A DNA stretch of 64,000 bases from positions 1 to 64,000 of the forward strand of contig NZ_VUMZ01000009.1 of NCBI RefSeq assembly GCF_009695915.1. The letters are read 5' to 3'. The stretch's first letter is position 1; every line of letters begins with the position of its first letter. The position numbers and the translations under genes were made by a program. The notes below the pieces were generated by a model, which saw only the letters and a list, made by a program, of their open reading frames with translations, was not told the DNA's origin and did not search any database. The stretch is from Hornefia butyriciproducens. Lineage in GTDB: Bacteria; Bacillota; Clostridia; Peptostreptococcales; Anaerovoracaceae. This document shows, one piece after another, positions 34,699-43,230 of this stretch.

Positions 34699-34956
34699 AT
34701 GGAAAAGAGAGTCGCTATGCTTGCGATCGTTGTAGAAGATAACGAGCGGACGGAGGAACTGAATCATGTGCTTCATGAATACAGCGAGTACATTATCGGA
34801 AGACTGGGCCTGCCCTATCGGGATCGCAGTATTTCACTGATCAGCATTGCAATTGACGGACCGGCCGACGCGATCAGCGCCCTTTCCGGAAAACTTGGAC
34901 AGATACCGGGGGTTTCGGCAAAGGCTGTATATGCAAAGCTGCCGGAGGACGCGTGA
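34699..34956 (+). CDS. TM1266-type hydrogenase-system regulator
   Basis: An 85-residue ACT-like small protein (ferredoxin-like fold: beta strand KRVAMLAIVVED, helix, GRLGLPYRDRSISLISIAIDG, a second helix and strand). It matches the family called putative iron-only hydrogenase system regulator (TM1266), which is almost always beside hydE, hydF or hydG. The role is not established. The start is ATG 34699 with AGGAGG upstream; a GTG at 34669 gives a longer frame without support. Its TGA overlaps the GTG start of hydE. Confidence 0.88.
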   Translation: MEKRVAMLAIVVEDNERTEELNHVLHEYSEYIIGRLGLPYRDRSISLISIAIDGPADAISALSGKLGQIPGVSAKAVYAKLPEDA

Positions 34957-36143
34957 ATCGTTTCTCTGCCGCAGCAGCGCCGGACGCAGCCGGCGGAACA
35001 GGCGTGAAAGCTTCATCGGATGCGACACGTGCCAAAACTGTGTCGGGCGCTGCTGATTCACCGGATATGCCCGGCGACAGGATTCGAATCTTGCTTGGCA
35101 GATTGGAGCGTGAGCATAGTCTCAGCCGGGATGAATGGGTCTATCTGTTTGAACATCGAGATGCGAAGAGTCTGGAATACCTGAAACAGAAGGCCCGCGC
35201 CGTCGCCGACCGGTATTTCGGGAAGGATATCTATACCCGCGGGCTCATCGAATTTACCAACCACTGCAGAAATGACTGCCTCTACTGCGGAATCAGGCGA
35301 AGCAACCGGAACGCGGAGCGTTACCGTCTGACCCGGGAAGAGATCCTGCAGTGCTGTGAAGACGGATACACGCTGGGTTTCCGGACCTTTGTGCTCCAGG
35401 GCGGTGAAGACGAGTCGTATTCAGATGAGGATATCGTCGAAATCGTCCGGAGCATCAAAGCCGGATTCCCCGACTGCGCGGTGACGCTGTCCATCGGGGA
35501 GAAAAGTCGTGCTTCATATCTGCGCTTCTTTGAAGCCGGAGCGGACCGGTATTTGTTGCGGCATGAGACAGCGGATTTCGGCCATTATCGGCGGCTGCAT
35601 CCTCCGGAACTTTCTCCGGAGCACCGCAGGGAATGCTTGTGGAATCTGAAAGAAATCGGTTATCAGGTGGGCACCGGGTTCATGGTCGGAGCACCGGGAC
35701 AGACGGCGGAATGTCTGGCTGAGGATATGCTGTTTATCCGCGAGCTGGAGCCTCATATGGTTGGCATAGGGCCCTTTGTACCCCATCACGAAACGCCCTT
35801 GGCAAAGGAGCCGGGAGGCTCGGTGGAGTTGACTTTGTGGTGCATAGGTGTGCTCCGCCTCATGCTCCCTCAGGCTCTGATTCCTGCGACGACAGCACTG
35901 GGAACTATTGCGCCGGACGGACGGGAGCAGGGGATACTTGCCGGAGCCAATGTAGTGATGCCGAATCTGTCGCCGGTGGCGGTACGGAAGAAATATGAAC
36001 TTTATGATAACAAAATCTGTACAGGAGAGGAAGCTGCAGAATGCCGCTTCTGCCTGGCAGGGAGAATGGAACGGATCGGATATCACATTGCGGTATCCAG
36101 AGGAGATCATCCATCGAGAAGAAAGGAAGAAGCAGATGTATGA
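34953..36143 (+). CDS. hydE: [FeFe] hydrogenase maturase HydE (radical SAM)
   Basis: A 396-residue radical SAM enzyme that, with HydG, helps build the 2Fe subcluster of [FeFe] hydrogenase. The cluster motif is Cys105-x3-Cys109-x2-Cys112 (HCRNDCLYCGIRR), and the C-terminus keeps the second, accessory cluster motif CTGEEAAECRFC. It starts with GTG inside the TGA of the upstream gene. Residues 1-40 are an Ala/Ser-rich extension not usual in the family; a later start (ATG 35067) would give a normal length but lacks a ribosome site. The HydG gene overlaps its end by 8 nt. Confidence 0.93.
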   Translation: MNRFSAAAAPDAAGGTGVKASSDATRAKTVSGAADSPDMPGDRIRILLGRLEREHSLSRDEWVYLFEHRDAKSLEYLKQKARAVADRYFGKDIYTRGLIEFTNHCRNDCLYCGIRRSNRNAERYRLTREEILQCCEDGYTLGFRTFVLQGGEDESYSDEDIVEIVRSIKAGFPDCAVTLSIGEKSRASYLRFFEAGADRYLLRHETADFGHYRRLHPPELSPEHRRECLWNLKEIGYQVGTGFMVGAPGQTAECLAEDMLFIRELEPHMVGIGPFVPHHETPLAKEPGGSVELTLWCIGVLRLMLPQALIPATTALGTIAPDGREQGILAGANVVMPNLSPVAVRKKYELYDNKICTGEEAAECRFCLAGRMERIGYHIAVSRGDHPSRRKEEADV

Positions 36144-37551
36144 TATGATGTCGCCGCGCGCGGAGGAATTTATTAACCATGAGGAAATTCTGAAGTGTCT
36201 TGAGTACGGCGAGAAGAACAAAGACAACCGGGAACTGATTGACGAAATTCTCGAGAAAGCGCGTTTGCGCAAGGGGATTTCTCATAAAGAGGCGATCGTA
36301 CTTCTGAATTGCGAGCTGGAGGACAAAAATCAGGAAATTTATGCTTTGGCGGAGCAGATAAAAAAAGATTTTTACGGAAATCGAATCGTGATGTTCGCGC
36401 CGCTGTATCTTTCCAACTACTGTGTGAACGGCTGTGAATACTGTCCCTACCACCAGCGGAATAAGGATATCCCGCGGAAAAAACTGACGCAGCAGGAAAT
36501 CCGGGACGAGGTTATCGCTCTGCAGGATATGGGGCACAAAAGGCTGGCCATCGAATCCGGGGAGGATCCGGTGAATAACCCGATCGAGTACATCCTGGAG
36601 TCCATCAATACGATCTACAGCATCAAACACAAGAACGGGGCGATCCGTCGGGTGAACGTGAATATCGCGGCTACAACGCCTGAGAACTACAGAAAACTGA
36701 AGGATGCGGGCATCGGAACGTATATTTTGTTCCAGGAAACCTACCACAAGGAAAACTACGAGCGGCTGCACCCCACGGGGCCTAAGCACGACTATGCATA
36801 CCATACGGAGGCAATGGATCGGGCCATGGACGCCGGAATCGACGATGTGGGGCTGGGGGTGCTGTTTGGCCTGAACAACTACAAATATGATTTCATCGGG
36901 ATCCTGATGCATGCGGAGCATCTGGAGGGGGCGAAAGGCTGCGGCCCCCACACCATCAGTGTCCCGAGGGTGCGCCCGGCGGACGACATCGATCCGGAGG
37001 TGTTCGACAACAGTATTTCTGACGATACCTTTGCAAAAATCGTCGCCTGCATCCGCATCGCTGTGCCGTACACCGGGATGATCGTTTCCACGCGGGAAAG
37101 TCAGAAAACCCGGGAGCGCGTGCTGCATCTGGGGATTTCGCAGATCAGCGGAGGATCCAGAACCAGTGTCGGCGGGTATGTGAATGAGGAACGTCACGAC
37201 GAAACCGCGCAGTTCGATGTCAATGATCTGCGGACGCTGGACGAAGTTGTGAACTGGCTGATGGGAATGGGCTATGTTCCCAGCTTCTGCACGGCGTGCT
37301 ACCGCGAGGGGCGCACCGGCGACCGATTCATGTCCCTTCTGAAGAGCGGACAGATTGTCAACTGTTGTCATCCCAATGCACTGATGACTCTGAAAGAGTA
37401 TCTGGAGGATTATGCCTCACCGGAAACAAAGGAAATCGGGGACGCGCTGATAGCGCGCGAGCTTGACGTAATCACAAACCCTGTGGTAAGGGAGAAGTGT
37501 GAAGCCTACCTGAATAACATCCATACAGGCGAAAGAGATTTCAGATTTTAA
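36136..37551 (+). CDS. hydG: [FeFe] hydrogenase maturase HydG (radical SAM tyrosine lyase)
   Basis: A 471-residue enzyme that splits tyrosine to give p-cresol and the CO and cyanide ligands of the hydrogenase H-cluster. The radical SAM cysteines are 96, 100 and 103 (NYCVNGCEYCPYH). The C-terminal cluster motif is FCTACYREGRTGD...NCCHP, the site for the auxiliary cluster with the labile iron. I place the start at ATG 36136 (MYDMMSPRAEEF) with AAGGAAG upstream, although the open frame extends to 35995; the family length fits this choice. It overlaps hydE by 8 nt. Confidence 0.94.
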   Translation: MYDMMSPRAEEFINHEEILKCLEYGEKNKDNRELIDEILEKARLRKGISHKEAIVLLNCELEDKNQEIYALAEQIKKDFYGNRIVMFAPLYLSNYCVNGCEYCPYHQRNKDIPRKKLTQQEIRDEVIALQDMGHKRLAIESGEDPVNNPIEYILESINTIYSIKHKNGAIRRVNVNIAATTPENYRKLKDAGIGTYILFQETYHKENYERLHPTGPKHDYAYHTEAMDRAMDAGIDDVGLGVLFGLNNYKYDFIGILMHAEHLEGAKGCGPHTISVPRVRPADDIDPEVFDNSISDDTFAKIVACIRIAVPYTGMIVSTRESQKTRERVLHLGISQISGGSRTSVGGYVNEERHDETAQFDVNDLRTLDEVVNWLMGMGYVPSFCTACYREGRTGDRFMSLLKSGQIVNCCHPNALMTLKEYLEDYASPETKEIGDALIARELDVITNPVVREKCEAYLNNIHTGERDFRF

Positions 37552-37559
37552 AACTGCGG

Positions 37560-37740
37560 CGCTGCCGAGCGGGACGTAACGACGTGCATGACTCGCGTTG
37601 GCACCGCTGCGACTTGCGACAGTACACTGCGCACGACGATATTGCGGCAACTTGCGCTACGAGTTGCGACAGTGCCGCGTACCGCGATGACTTGCGCGAC
37701 AGTGCACTGCGTCATGCCGACGAAGGCTCGCGAAACCTGG
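37560..37740. repeat. Degenerate GC-rich repeat block between hydG and hydF
   Basis: ACTTGCGACAGT occurs at 37612, AGTTGCGACAGTGC at 37662, and ACTTGCGCGACAGTGC at 37690, with shorter ACTGCG and CGCGT echoes in between. Units are not equally spaced, so this is not a CRISPR. The block fills the 228-bp spacer, the only sizeable gap inside the operon. Confidence 0.65.
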
Positions 37741-37779
37741 CTATACGAAAAGCCTCGATGAACGACGGGAGGAATATAT

Positions 37780-39057
37780 ATGAGTTTGAACGACACGCCC
37801 TCCGGCGAACGGATCCATATCGGGTTCTTCGGCCGCCGAAATGCCGGGAAATCCAGCATTGTCAACGGCGTTACGGGACAGAAACTGTCCATCGTTTCCG
37901 ACCGGGAAGGAACGACGACGGATCCCGTGTACAAGGCCATGGAACTTTTGCCTCTGGGACCGGTGGAAATTATTGACACGCCGGGGTTTGATGATGAAGG
38001 GACTCTCGGCGAACTTCGGGTTGAAAAAACCCGAGAAGTATTGCGCAAAACGGACATCGCGGTTCTTGTTATTGACGGAATACGCGGGGAAACGCCGGAG
38101 GACAGGGAACTTCAGCAGATTTTTATCAAGGAGAGGATCCCATTCATCATCGTATATAACAAGGCAGATCTGATGGATCCGGATACGGCTGCCGAAATCG
38201 AGGCCTGCCTCCAAACCGGAGCGATCGACGGTGCCGCAAACAGCGAAAAAACAATTGATAAGAAACAGCCGGCGATTCTTTGTGTCAGCACAGAGACGGG
38301 CCGGGGAATCCACAGACTGAAAGAGACGCTGGCTGCTCTGGTACCGAAAAAAACGGACGTGCCTCCACTTGTCAGGGATTTGCTTTCCCCCGATGATCTT
38401 GTGGTGCTGGTAATCCCTATTGACGAGTCGGCTCCGAAGGGTCGCCTGATCCTGCCCCAGCAGCAGGCGGTTCGGGATATTCTGGATGCGGGCGCCACCG
38501 CCCTTGCCTGCCGGGAGACGGAACTTGCGGAAACGCTGAAGCGTCTGGGCCGTCCGCCGGAGCTGGTGATCACAGACAGCCAGGCATTTAAGGCTGTTGC
38601 GGAAATCGTTCCGGAATCCGTGCCGCTGACATCCTTCTCGATTCTGATGGCGAGGCACAAAGGCTTTCTGGATGCGGCTCTTGCCGCGGTGCCGGCTGTC
38701 GGCAGACTTTCTGACGGCGATCCTGTTCTGATTGCGGAAGGATGTACTCATCACAGACAGTGCAACGATATCGGCACGGTAAAAATTCCCCGCTGGCTCC
38801 GTGCATACTCTGGCGCGGATATCGTGGTCGAGACCTGCTCCGGGCGCGAATTCCCGGAAAAACTGGACGGATACCGTCTGGTGGTTCATTGCGGCGGCTG
38901 CATGCTGAATGAGCGAGAGATCCAAAGCCGTATGCGGCAGACAGTATCACAAGGTGTGCCGTTCATCAATTATGGCGTGCTCATCGCACTTGTGACAGGA
39001 ATTCTTCCGCGCAGCATCCGCATGCTGAACAAAGGCGTCCCCACTGAAACCCATTGA
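37780..39057 (+). CDS. hydF: [FeFe] hydrogenase maturase HydF (GTPase scaffold)
   Basis: A 425-residue GTPase that carries the 2Fe precursor and hands it to apo-hydrogenase. The G domain has GRRNAGKSSI (P-loop, near residue 20), DTPGFDD and NKAD. The C-terminal cluster ligands are in EGCTHHRQCND and HCGGCML. It is normal length for the family. AGGAGG precedes ATG 37780. With hydE and hydG upstream the full maturase set is present; the hydrogenase itself is not in this window. Its last codons lie in a 10-bp tandem run (CCATTGAAGC-like). Confidence 0.94.
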   Translation: MSLNDTPSGERIHIGFFGRRNAGKSSIVNGVTGQKLSIVSDREGTTTDPVYKAMELLPLGPVEIIDTPGFDDEGTLGELRVEKTREVLRKTDIAVLVIDGIRGETPEDRELQQIFIKERIPFIIVYNKADLMDPDTAAEIEACLQTGAIDGAANSEKTIDKKQPAILCVSTETGRGIHRLKETLAALVPKKTDVPPLVRDLLSPDDLVVLVIPIDESAPKGRLILPQQQAVRDILDAGATALACRETELAETLKRLGRPPELVITDSQAFKAVAEIVPESVPLTSFSILMARHKGFLDAALAAVPAVGRLSDGDPVLIAEGCTHHRQCNDIGTVKIPRWLRAYSGADIVVETCSGREFPEKLDGYRLVVHCGGCMLNEREIQSRMRQTVSQGVPFINYGVLIALVTGILPRSIRMLNKGVPTETH

Positions 39058-39087
39058 AGCCCATTGAAAACTGCTGAAACTCTCTGA
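39038..39087 (+). repeat. 10-bp tandem repeat over the hydF stop codon
   Basis: CCACTGAAAC, CCATTGAAGC, CCATTGAAAA, CTGCTGAAAC and TCTCTGAAGA follow one another in 10-bp steps. The repeats run from the last hydF codons into the spacer. The shared core is CTGAA or TTGAA. Confidence 0.6.
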
Positions 39088-39783
39088 AGATCATGCCGGC
39101 AGCCCGGAGAGCCCTTTCGACGGGGCTGAATGTTAAACATCAAATCGCAAATTAACGATTACAAACCCGTTTAAAAGACCCTTGTTCGGGAAATCTGCCA
39201 CATTTCTCGCAAAAAAACAAAAATGTGGCAGGTCTGACCGCCCTCTAACTCGTCCGGGGTCGTTCAAGGTTGTCCGGTTCTGCTCTGAACCTTAATCCGG
39301 AAACTACCTGTCGTGTTGTCAACTGATTCATCGTATTTGCATATCTTTTATCCCACAGGCCGCACACTTCTCATTGCGATCTGCGATAAACTCCCTTTCC
39401 GTTCACTTTTGACTTTTCTTCTTCATACCGGACATCTCCGGTATCATGCCGTCATGTTCATACCTGACGCTGCGCACCGCCGACTCTTTTTATCTTGCAC
39501 TTGAATGCAACTATATTTCCATTCGTGTATACGCCCATATATCCATACATACACTCATATACCTATCCCGAACTGTAAGAGTGTGTATCCACAGTCGTTA
39601 ATACTTTCGGAACATCAGCGTTTCATGTATATTTGGATGCGAAACCATGCGGCAAGTCGATCCGGCAATGGAAAAATTGTCGGGGGATTCGACAACAAAA
39701 AGCTGCGCCCGGATATCCGGCAACAGAAAAATAAGAAATTCAACCCATAGAAAAAAAGAAATCCGACACACAGAAAAAGGGGG
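39088..39783. other. Large gene-free spacer between hydF and the FAS operon
   Basis: About 700 bp with no supported gene. It holds two clean inverted repeats: CTGCCACATTT/AAATGTGGCAG (39195-39231) and ATACCGG/CCGGTAT (39425-39444). The two longer open frames at 39313-39504 and 39505-39750 lack ribosome binding sites and typical coding composition, so I do not call them genes. A GC-rich CAGCCC/GGGCTG hairpin at 39101-39128 lacks a T-run; it may still end the hyd transcript. Confidence 0.5.
39195..39231. promoter_or_regulatory. 11-bp perfect inverted repeat
   Basis: CTGCCACATTT and AAATGTGGCAG are exact reverse complements separated by 15 bp, mostly A. No T-run follows, so a protein-binding site or RNA hairpin is more likely than a terminator. 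Confidence 0.6.
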
Positions 39784-39812
39784 TTGACAGTTCAACCGCC
39801 GTCTGTTATTAT
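39784..39812 (+). promoter_or_regulatory. Promoter of the fatty acid synthesis operon
   Basis: TTGACA at 39784-39789 and TATTAT at 39807-39812 are 17 bp apart, an almost perfect sigma-A promoter. The leader to acpP is about 220 nt. Confidence 0.9.
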
Positions 39813-39817
39813 ACTTA

Positions 39818-39853
39818 AAAATATTTAGTTAAAATATTTTAATTAAATATTTT
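39818..39853. promoter_or_regulatory. 36-bp palindromic operator candidate at the FAS promoter
   Basis: The 36 bp are a palindrome with a single mismatched pair: outer arms AAAATATTTA (39818) and the matching TAAATATTTT (39844), with AAAATATTTT in the centre. It begins 5 bp after the -10 box, so it covers the transcription start. It is AT-only except one G. A MarR dimer site is the natural reading, since a MarR gene ends the operon. Confidence 0.65.
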
Positions 39854-40038
39854 TAAATTATATCGTGCGATCTCACGCGACAACTCGAAACATCGCATGC
39901 AACCGCATGAGTTATCTTATGGAGCCGTGCGAAATACTGTGTAAGGCCGCGTGGATTATCTCGCGAGGGAACAAGCAAAAACTGCTTATGGAACAGAGCG
40001 TCCGGTCATGGAGACCGGCAGACGAGGAGGTACCCGTT

Positions 40039-40269
40039 ATGAATTTTGAGAAAATCAAGGAAATTATGGTAGACACATTGAGCTGTGATGAGGAAAAGAT
40101 CCGGCCTGAGGCGAGAATCGCGGAGGATCTTTCCATTGATTCACTGGATGCCGTGGAACTGGTCATGGCGTTGGAGGAAGAGTTTGATATCAAGATTCCG
40201 GATGAGGAGCTTGGCAAGATGAAAACTGTCCAGGATATCGCGGACTGTGTCGCCAGATATCAGGCGTAA
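40039..40269 (+). CDS. acpP: Acyl carrier protein
   Basis: A 76-residue acidic acyl carrier protein. The phosphopantetheine site is Ser35 in the SIDSLDAVELV motif; helices I-III have the expected lengths. It carries the growing fatty acyl chain on all FAS steps encoded downstream. GGAGG lies before ATG 40039 (an in-frame upstream extension to 39865 has no support). It is the first gene of the operon, which places the carrier protein ahead of the acc and fab genes. Confidence 0.95.
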   Translation: MNFEKIKEIMVDTLSCDEEKIRPEARIAEDLSIDSLDAVELVMALEEEFDIKIPDEELGKMKTVQDIADCVARYQA

Positions 40270-40320
40270 CGCGGTTCCTCGGTTTTGCAGGAAACAGTCA
40301 GGCGGGAAGCAGGCAGGAAA

Positions 40321-40914
40321 ATGGAAAAGAAAGAGATATTCGATCTTATAAAAAAATTCGAGAGGTCTGAGCTGACTGCGCTGGAATATGAGGCGGACGG
40401 CGATAGGCTTCGCCTGGAAAAGACGGAGAAGAGAGATGGGGTTACTGAGGAACTGCTGAGACAGCTTCTTTCTCTTGTGGCGGCAGGCACAAAAAAAGAG
40501 TCGGAGATGAGAGGCGGTATGCTTTGTGCGGGCGCCACAGAAAATACTTCGGGTTCTGGCGCTCCACTAGCTTCTCCAGACTCTGATTTGCTGAGGGGAG
40601 TCGATTCGCCGGGAATCTCGCCGGAGTCTTCGGACACTTCTCCATCACCTGACTTGTCGGGTGGGATCGCGACGCCGGAAACCGTCAAAGCGCCTCTGGT
40701 TGGAATTTTCTATCGCGCTGCAGCGCCGGGAGCAAAACCTTTTGTGGAAATCGGCGATACGGTCAAAAAAGGGGAGGTTATGTGCATCATTGAGGCCATG
40801 AAGGTCATGAATGAAATTAAGGCTCCTTGTGATCTGACAGTAACGAAGGTTCTGGGGGTCGACGGTGAACTGGTGGATTGCGGAAGGACACTGTTCGAGG
40901 TGGAAAAATGCTGA
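40321..40914 (+). CDS. accB: Acetyl-CoA carboxylase biotin carboxyl carrier protein
   Basis: A 197-residue BCCP. The N-terminal region is helical and charged, followed by a linker of about 60 residues rich in Ser, Pro and Gly (residues about 65-120), then the biotinyl domain with EAMKVMNEI, where Lys161 takes biotin. The linker is longer than in many BCCPs. ATG 40321 is preceded by a purine-rich CAGGCAGG. It overlaps accC by 7 nt. Confidence 0.93.
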   Translation: MEKKEIFDLIKKFERSELTALEYEADGDRLRLEKTEKRDGVTEELLRQLLSLVAAGTKKESEMRGGMLCAGATENTSGSGAPLASPDSDLLRGVDSPGISPESSDTSPSPDLSGGIATPETVKAPLVGIFYRAAAPGAKPFVEIGDTVKKGEVMCIIEAMKVMNEIKAPCDLTVTKVLGVDGELVDCGRTLFEVEKC

Positions 40915-42296
40915 GAAGGGTACTTATTGCCAATCGCGGAGAGATTGCAGTTCGGATTATCCGGGAATGCAGGGACGCATCAATTGGTACGGTGGCGGTT
41001 TATTCGGAGGCTGATCTCAACGCCCTTCATGTAATGCTCGCCGACAAGGCTGTCTGCATCGGGAAGGCCCCTTCTGCCCTGAGTTACCTGAACATGGAGA
41101 ACATTATTGAAGCAGCCAGGGGAACCGGATGTGAGGCGATTCATCCGGGCTTCGGGTTTCTCTCGGAAAATCCTGAATTTGCAGCTTTGTGCAGGGAAAA
41201 CGGACTGATCTTCGTCGGTCCTCCGGCGCAGGTGATTGAGAAACTCGGGAACAAAGCTGAGGCCAGGAAGACCATGAAAGCGGCCGGAGTGCCGGTGGTG
41301 CCGGGATCTGACGGACCCGTGGAGACCGTGGAGGATGCGGAAACGATTGCGGAACAGATTGGATATCCTGTGCTGATCAAGGCCTCTGCAGGCGGAGGAG
41401 GCCGAGGAATGCGCGTGGCGGAGAATTCCGGTGAAGTGCGCCGGGCCTTTGAGGACGCACGGCTGGAGGCTGAGAAGTGTTTTGGAGACGGAACCGTCTA
41501 CTTGGAAAAGTTGGTTCGAAATCCCCGGCACGTTGAATTTCAGATTCTCGCTGATCAGTATGGCAACGTGATTCATCTGGGCGAACGGAACTGCTCGATT
41601 CAACGCAGAAATCAGAAGATGATTGAAGAGGCTCCGGACTGGTGTCTGAGTGAGGAGCTTCGTGCGCGGATGGGAGCGGATGCGGTGAAGGCTGCTCGGG
41701 TCGCGGGGTACCGGAACGCAGGAACTGTGGAATTCATTGTGGACGGAGATCGTTACTACTTCATCGAGATGAACACGAGACTGCAGGTGGAGCATCCGAT
41801 TACAGAGATGATCACCGGGGTCAATCTTGTCAGAGAGCAGCTGAGAATCGCGTCGGGACTTCCGCTGGAAATCAGTCAGCAGGACGTCCGAACCCGGGGG
41901 CATGCCATCGAGTGCAGAATCAATGCGGAGGATATTTTCCGGAACTTCGCTCCCAGTCCGGGACATGTGGGGTTTCTGCACTTCCCTGCCGGCAACCATG
42001 TGCGCGTGGAAAGTGCTTTGTACAGCGGATGTGATATCAGCCCGTTTTATGATTCCATGGCGGCGAAGATCATAGTCTACGGTGACACCCGGCTGGAGGC
42101 TATCCGCAGAATGCGCCGTGCGCTGGGCGAAACAATCATCAAGGGCGTCAGGACGACGCTTCCGATCCAGCATTTGATCATGTATCATCAGGACTTTCTC
42201 CGGGGGCACTACAACACGGGGTTTATTGAGAACAATCTGGAGGAACTGATCAGTATCTATGAGGCAGCAGGAGGCCGAAATGAATCCATTCAGTGA
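40908..42296 (+). CDS. accC: Acetyl-CoA carboxylase biotin carboxylase
   Basis: A 462-residue ATP-grasp enzyme that carboxylates the biotin of AccB. It begins MLRRVLIANRGEIAVRIIREC; the ATP loop is KASAGGGGRGM, the catalytic part is RNCSIQRRNQKMIEEAP, and the Glu-x-Asn metal site is FIEMNTRLQVEHP. Length is normal for the single-domain form. I chose ATG 40908 within accB's stop (ATGCTGA); an upstream in-frame ATG at 40878 lies in accB. It overlaps accD by 17 nt. Confidence 0.95.
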   Translation: MLRRVLIANRGEIAVRIIRECRDASIGTVAVYSEADLNALHVMLADKAVCIGKAPSALSYLNMENIIEAARGTGCEAIHPGFGFLSENPEFAALCRENGLIFVGPPAQVIEKLGNKAEARKTMKAAGVPVVPGSDGPVETVEDAETIAEQIGYPVLIKASAGGGGRGMRVAENSGEVRRAFEDARLEAEKCFGDGTVYLEKLVRNPRHVEFQILADQYGNVIHLGERNCSIQRRNQKMIEEAPDWCLSEELRARMGADAVKAARVAGYRNAGTVEFIVDGDRYYFIEMNTRLQVEHPITEMITGVNLVREQLRIASGLPLEISQQDVRTRGHAIECRINAEDIFRNFAPSPGHVGFLHFPAGNHVRVESALYSGCDISPFYDSMAAKIIVYGDTRLEAIRRMRRALGETIIKGVRTTLPIQHLIMYHQDFLRGHYNTGFIENNLEELISIYEAAGGRNESIQ

Positions 42297-43137
42297 ACGG
42301 AAAGACATTCTGAACGCAATCAATCGGGTGATTCGTCCGGAGACAGGAAACGGTGAGCGAAGTGACGACGGGGAAGTTCTGGAATGCAGGGCCTGCGGAA
42401 GCCGCTCCACAAAGGGAGAACTGCGCGAGAATTTGTATGTCTGTCCCCATTGTGGGTTTCACAGCAAGGTTTCTGCCCGGAGCAGGATACGCATGATAGC
42501 CGACAAGGGGAGCTTCCGAGAACTCTCCAGAACGCTGGAAGGCTCGGATCCGTTGGATTTTCCGGGATACCGCGAAAAGACAGCGCAGGCTCGTGAGACA
42601 ACCGGGCTGCGGGAGGCCGTGATCACTGGTACCTGCCGTATCGACGGCTATAAGGTGGTTATTGCCGTGATGGACAGCCGGTTTCTGATGGCCAGTATGG
42701 GAATGGCGGTGGGAGAGAAAATTACCCGCGCCTGCGAGTACGCAGTCAAGAAGAAGCTTCCGCTGATAATCTTTTCCGCATCCGGAGGAGCTCGCATGCA
42801 AGAGGGGATTCTGTCTCTAATGCAGATGGCGAAGACCTCTGCGGCAATCGCAAGGCATGATGAGGCCGGTCTTTTGTATATCAGCGTCCTAACGAACCCG
42901 ACGACCGGGGGCGTCACAGCGAGTTTTGCGAGCCTGGGGGACGTGATTCTGGCAGAGCCGGGAGCGCTCATCGGCTTCGCCGGTCCCAGAGTCATCGAGC
43001 AGACGATAGGAGAGAAGCTGCCTGAGGGATTTCAGCATGCGGAGTTTCAGCGGGAGCACGGATTCGTGGATGTGGTAGTTTCCCGGCCGGAAATGAGGGA
43101 AACGCTGGCGCGCCTTCTTCGACTGCATCAACAGTGA
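42280..43137 (+). CDS. accD: Acetyl-CoA carboxylase carboxyltransferase beta subunit
   Basis: A 285-residue AccD. The N-terminal zinc ribbon is CRACGSRS...CPHCGFH (four Cys), followed by the crotonase-fold carboxyltransferase domain with FSASGGARMQEG and NPTTGGVTASFA. It pairs with AccA to move CO2 to acetyl-CoA. ATG 42280 has AGGAGG upstream; an in-frame start at 42259 would lie in accC. A 93-bp spacer separates it from accA. Confidence 0.94.
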   Translation: MNPFSERKDILNAINRVIRPETGNGERSDDGEVLECRACGSRSTKGELRENLYVCPHCGFHSKVSARSRIRMIADKGSFRELSRTLEGSDPLDFPGYREKTAQARETTGLREAVITGTCRIDGYKVVIAVMDSRFLMASMGMAVGEKITRACEYAVKKKLPLIIFSASGGARMQEGILSLMQMAKTSAAIARHDEAGLLYISVLTNPTTGGVTASFASLGDVILAEPGALIGFAGPRVIEQTIGEKLPEGFQHAEFQREHGFVDVVVSRPEMRETLARLLRLHQQ

Positions 43138-43230
43138 AAGCACAGATGCGCAGGAACTCCGCGACCGTATCAGAGGACAAAGCACGGGGATGCAGGGAAT
43201 CCACTCCTGCACCAGAGGAGAAAAGTACAG

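Noticed and set aside
37560-37740. CRISPR-like array between hydG and hydF
   Set aside because: The repeats are short and unequal, the spacing varies, and no cas gene is in the window.
39313-39750. Two small open frames in the spacer before the FAS operon
   Set aside because: No ribosome binding sites, no sensible composition, and no promoter in register.
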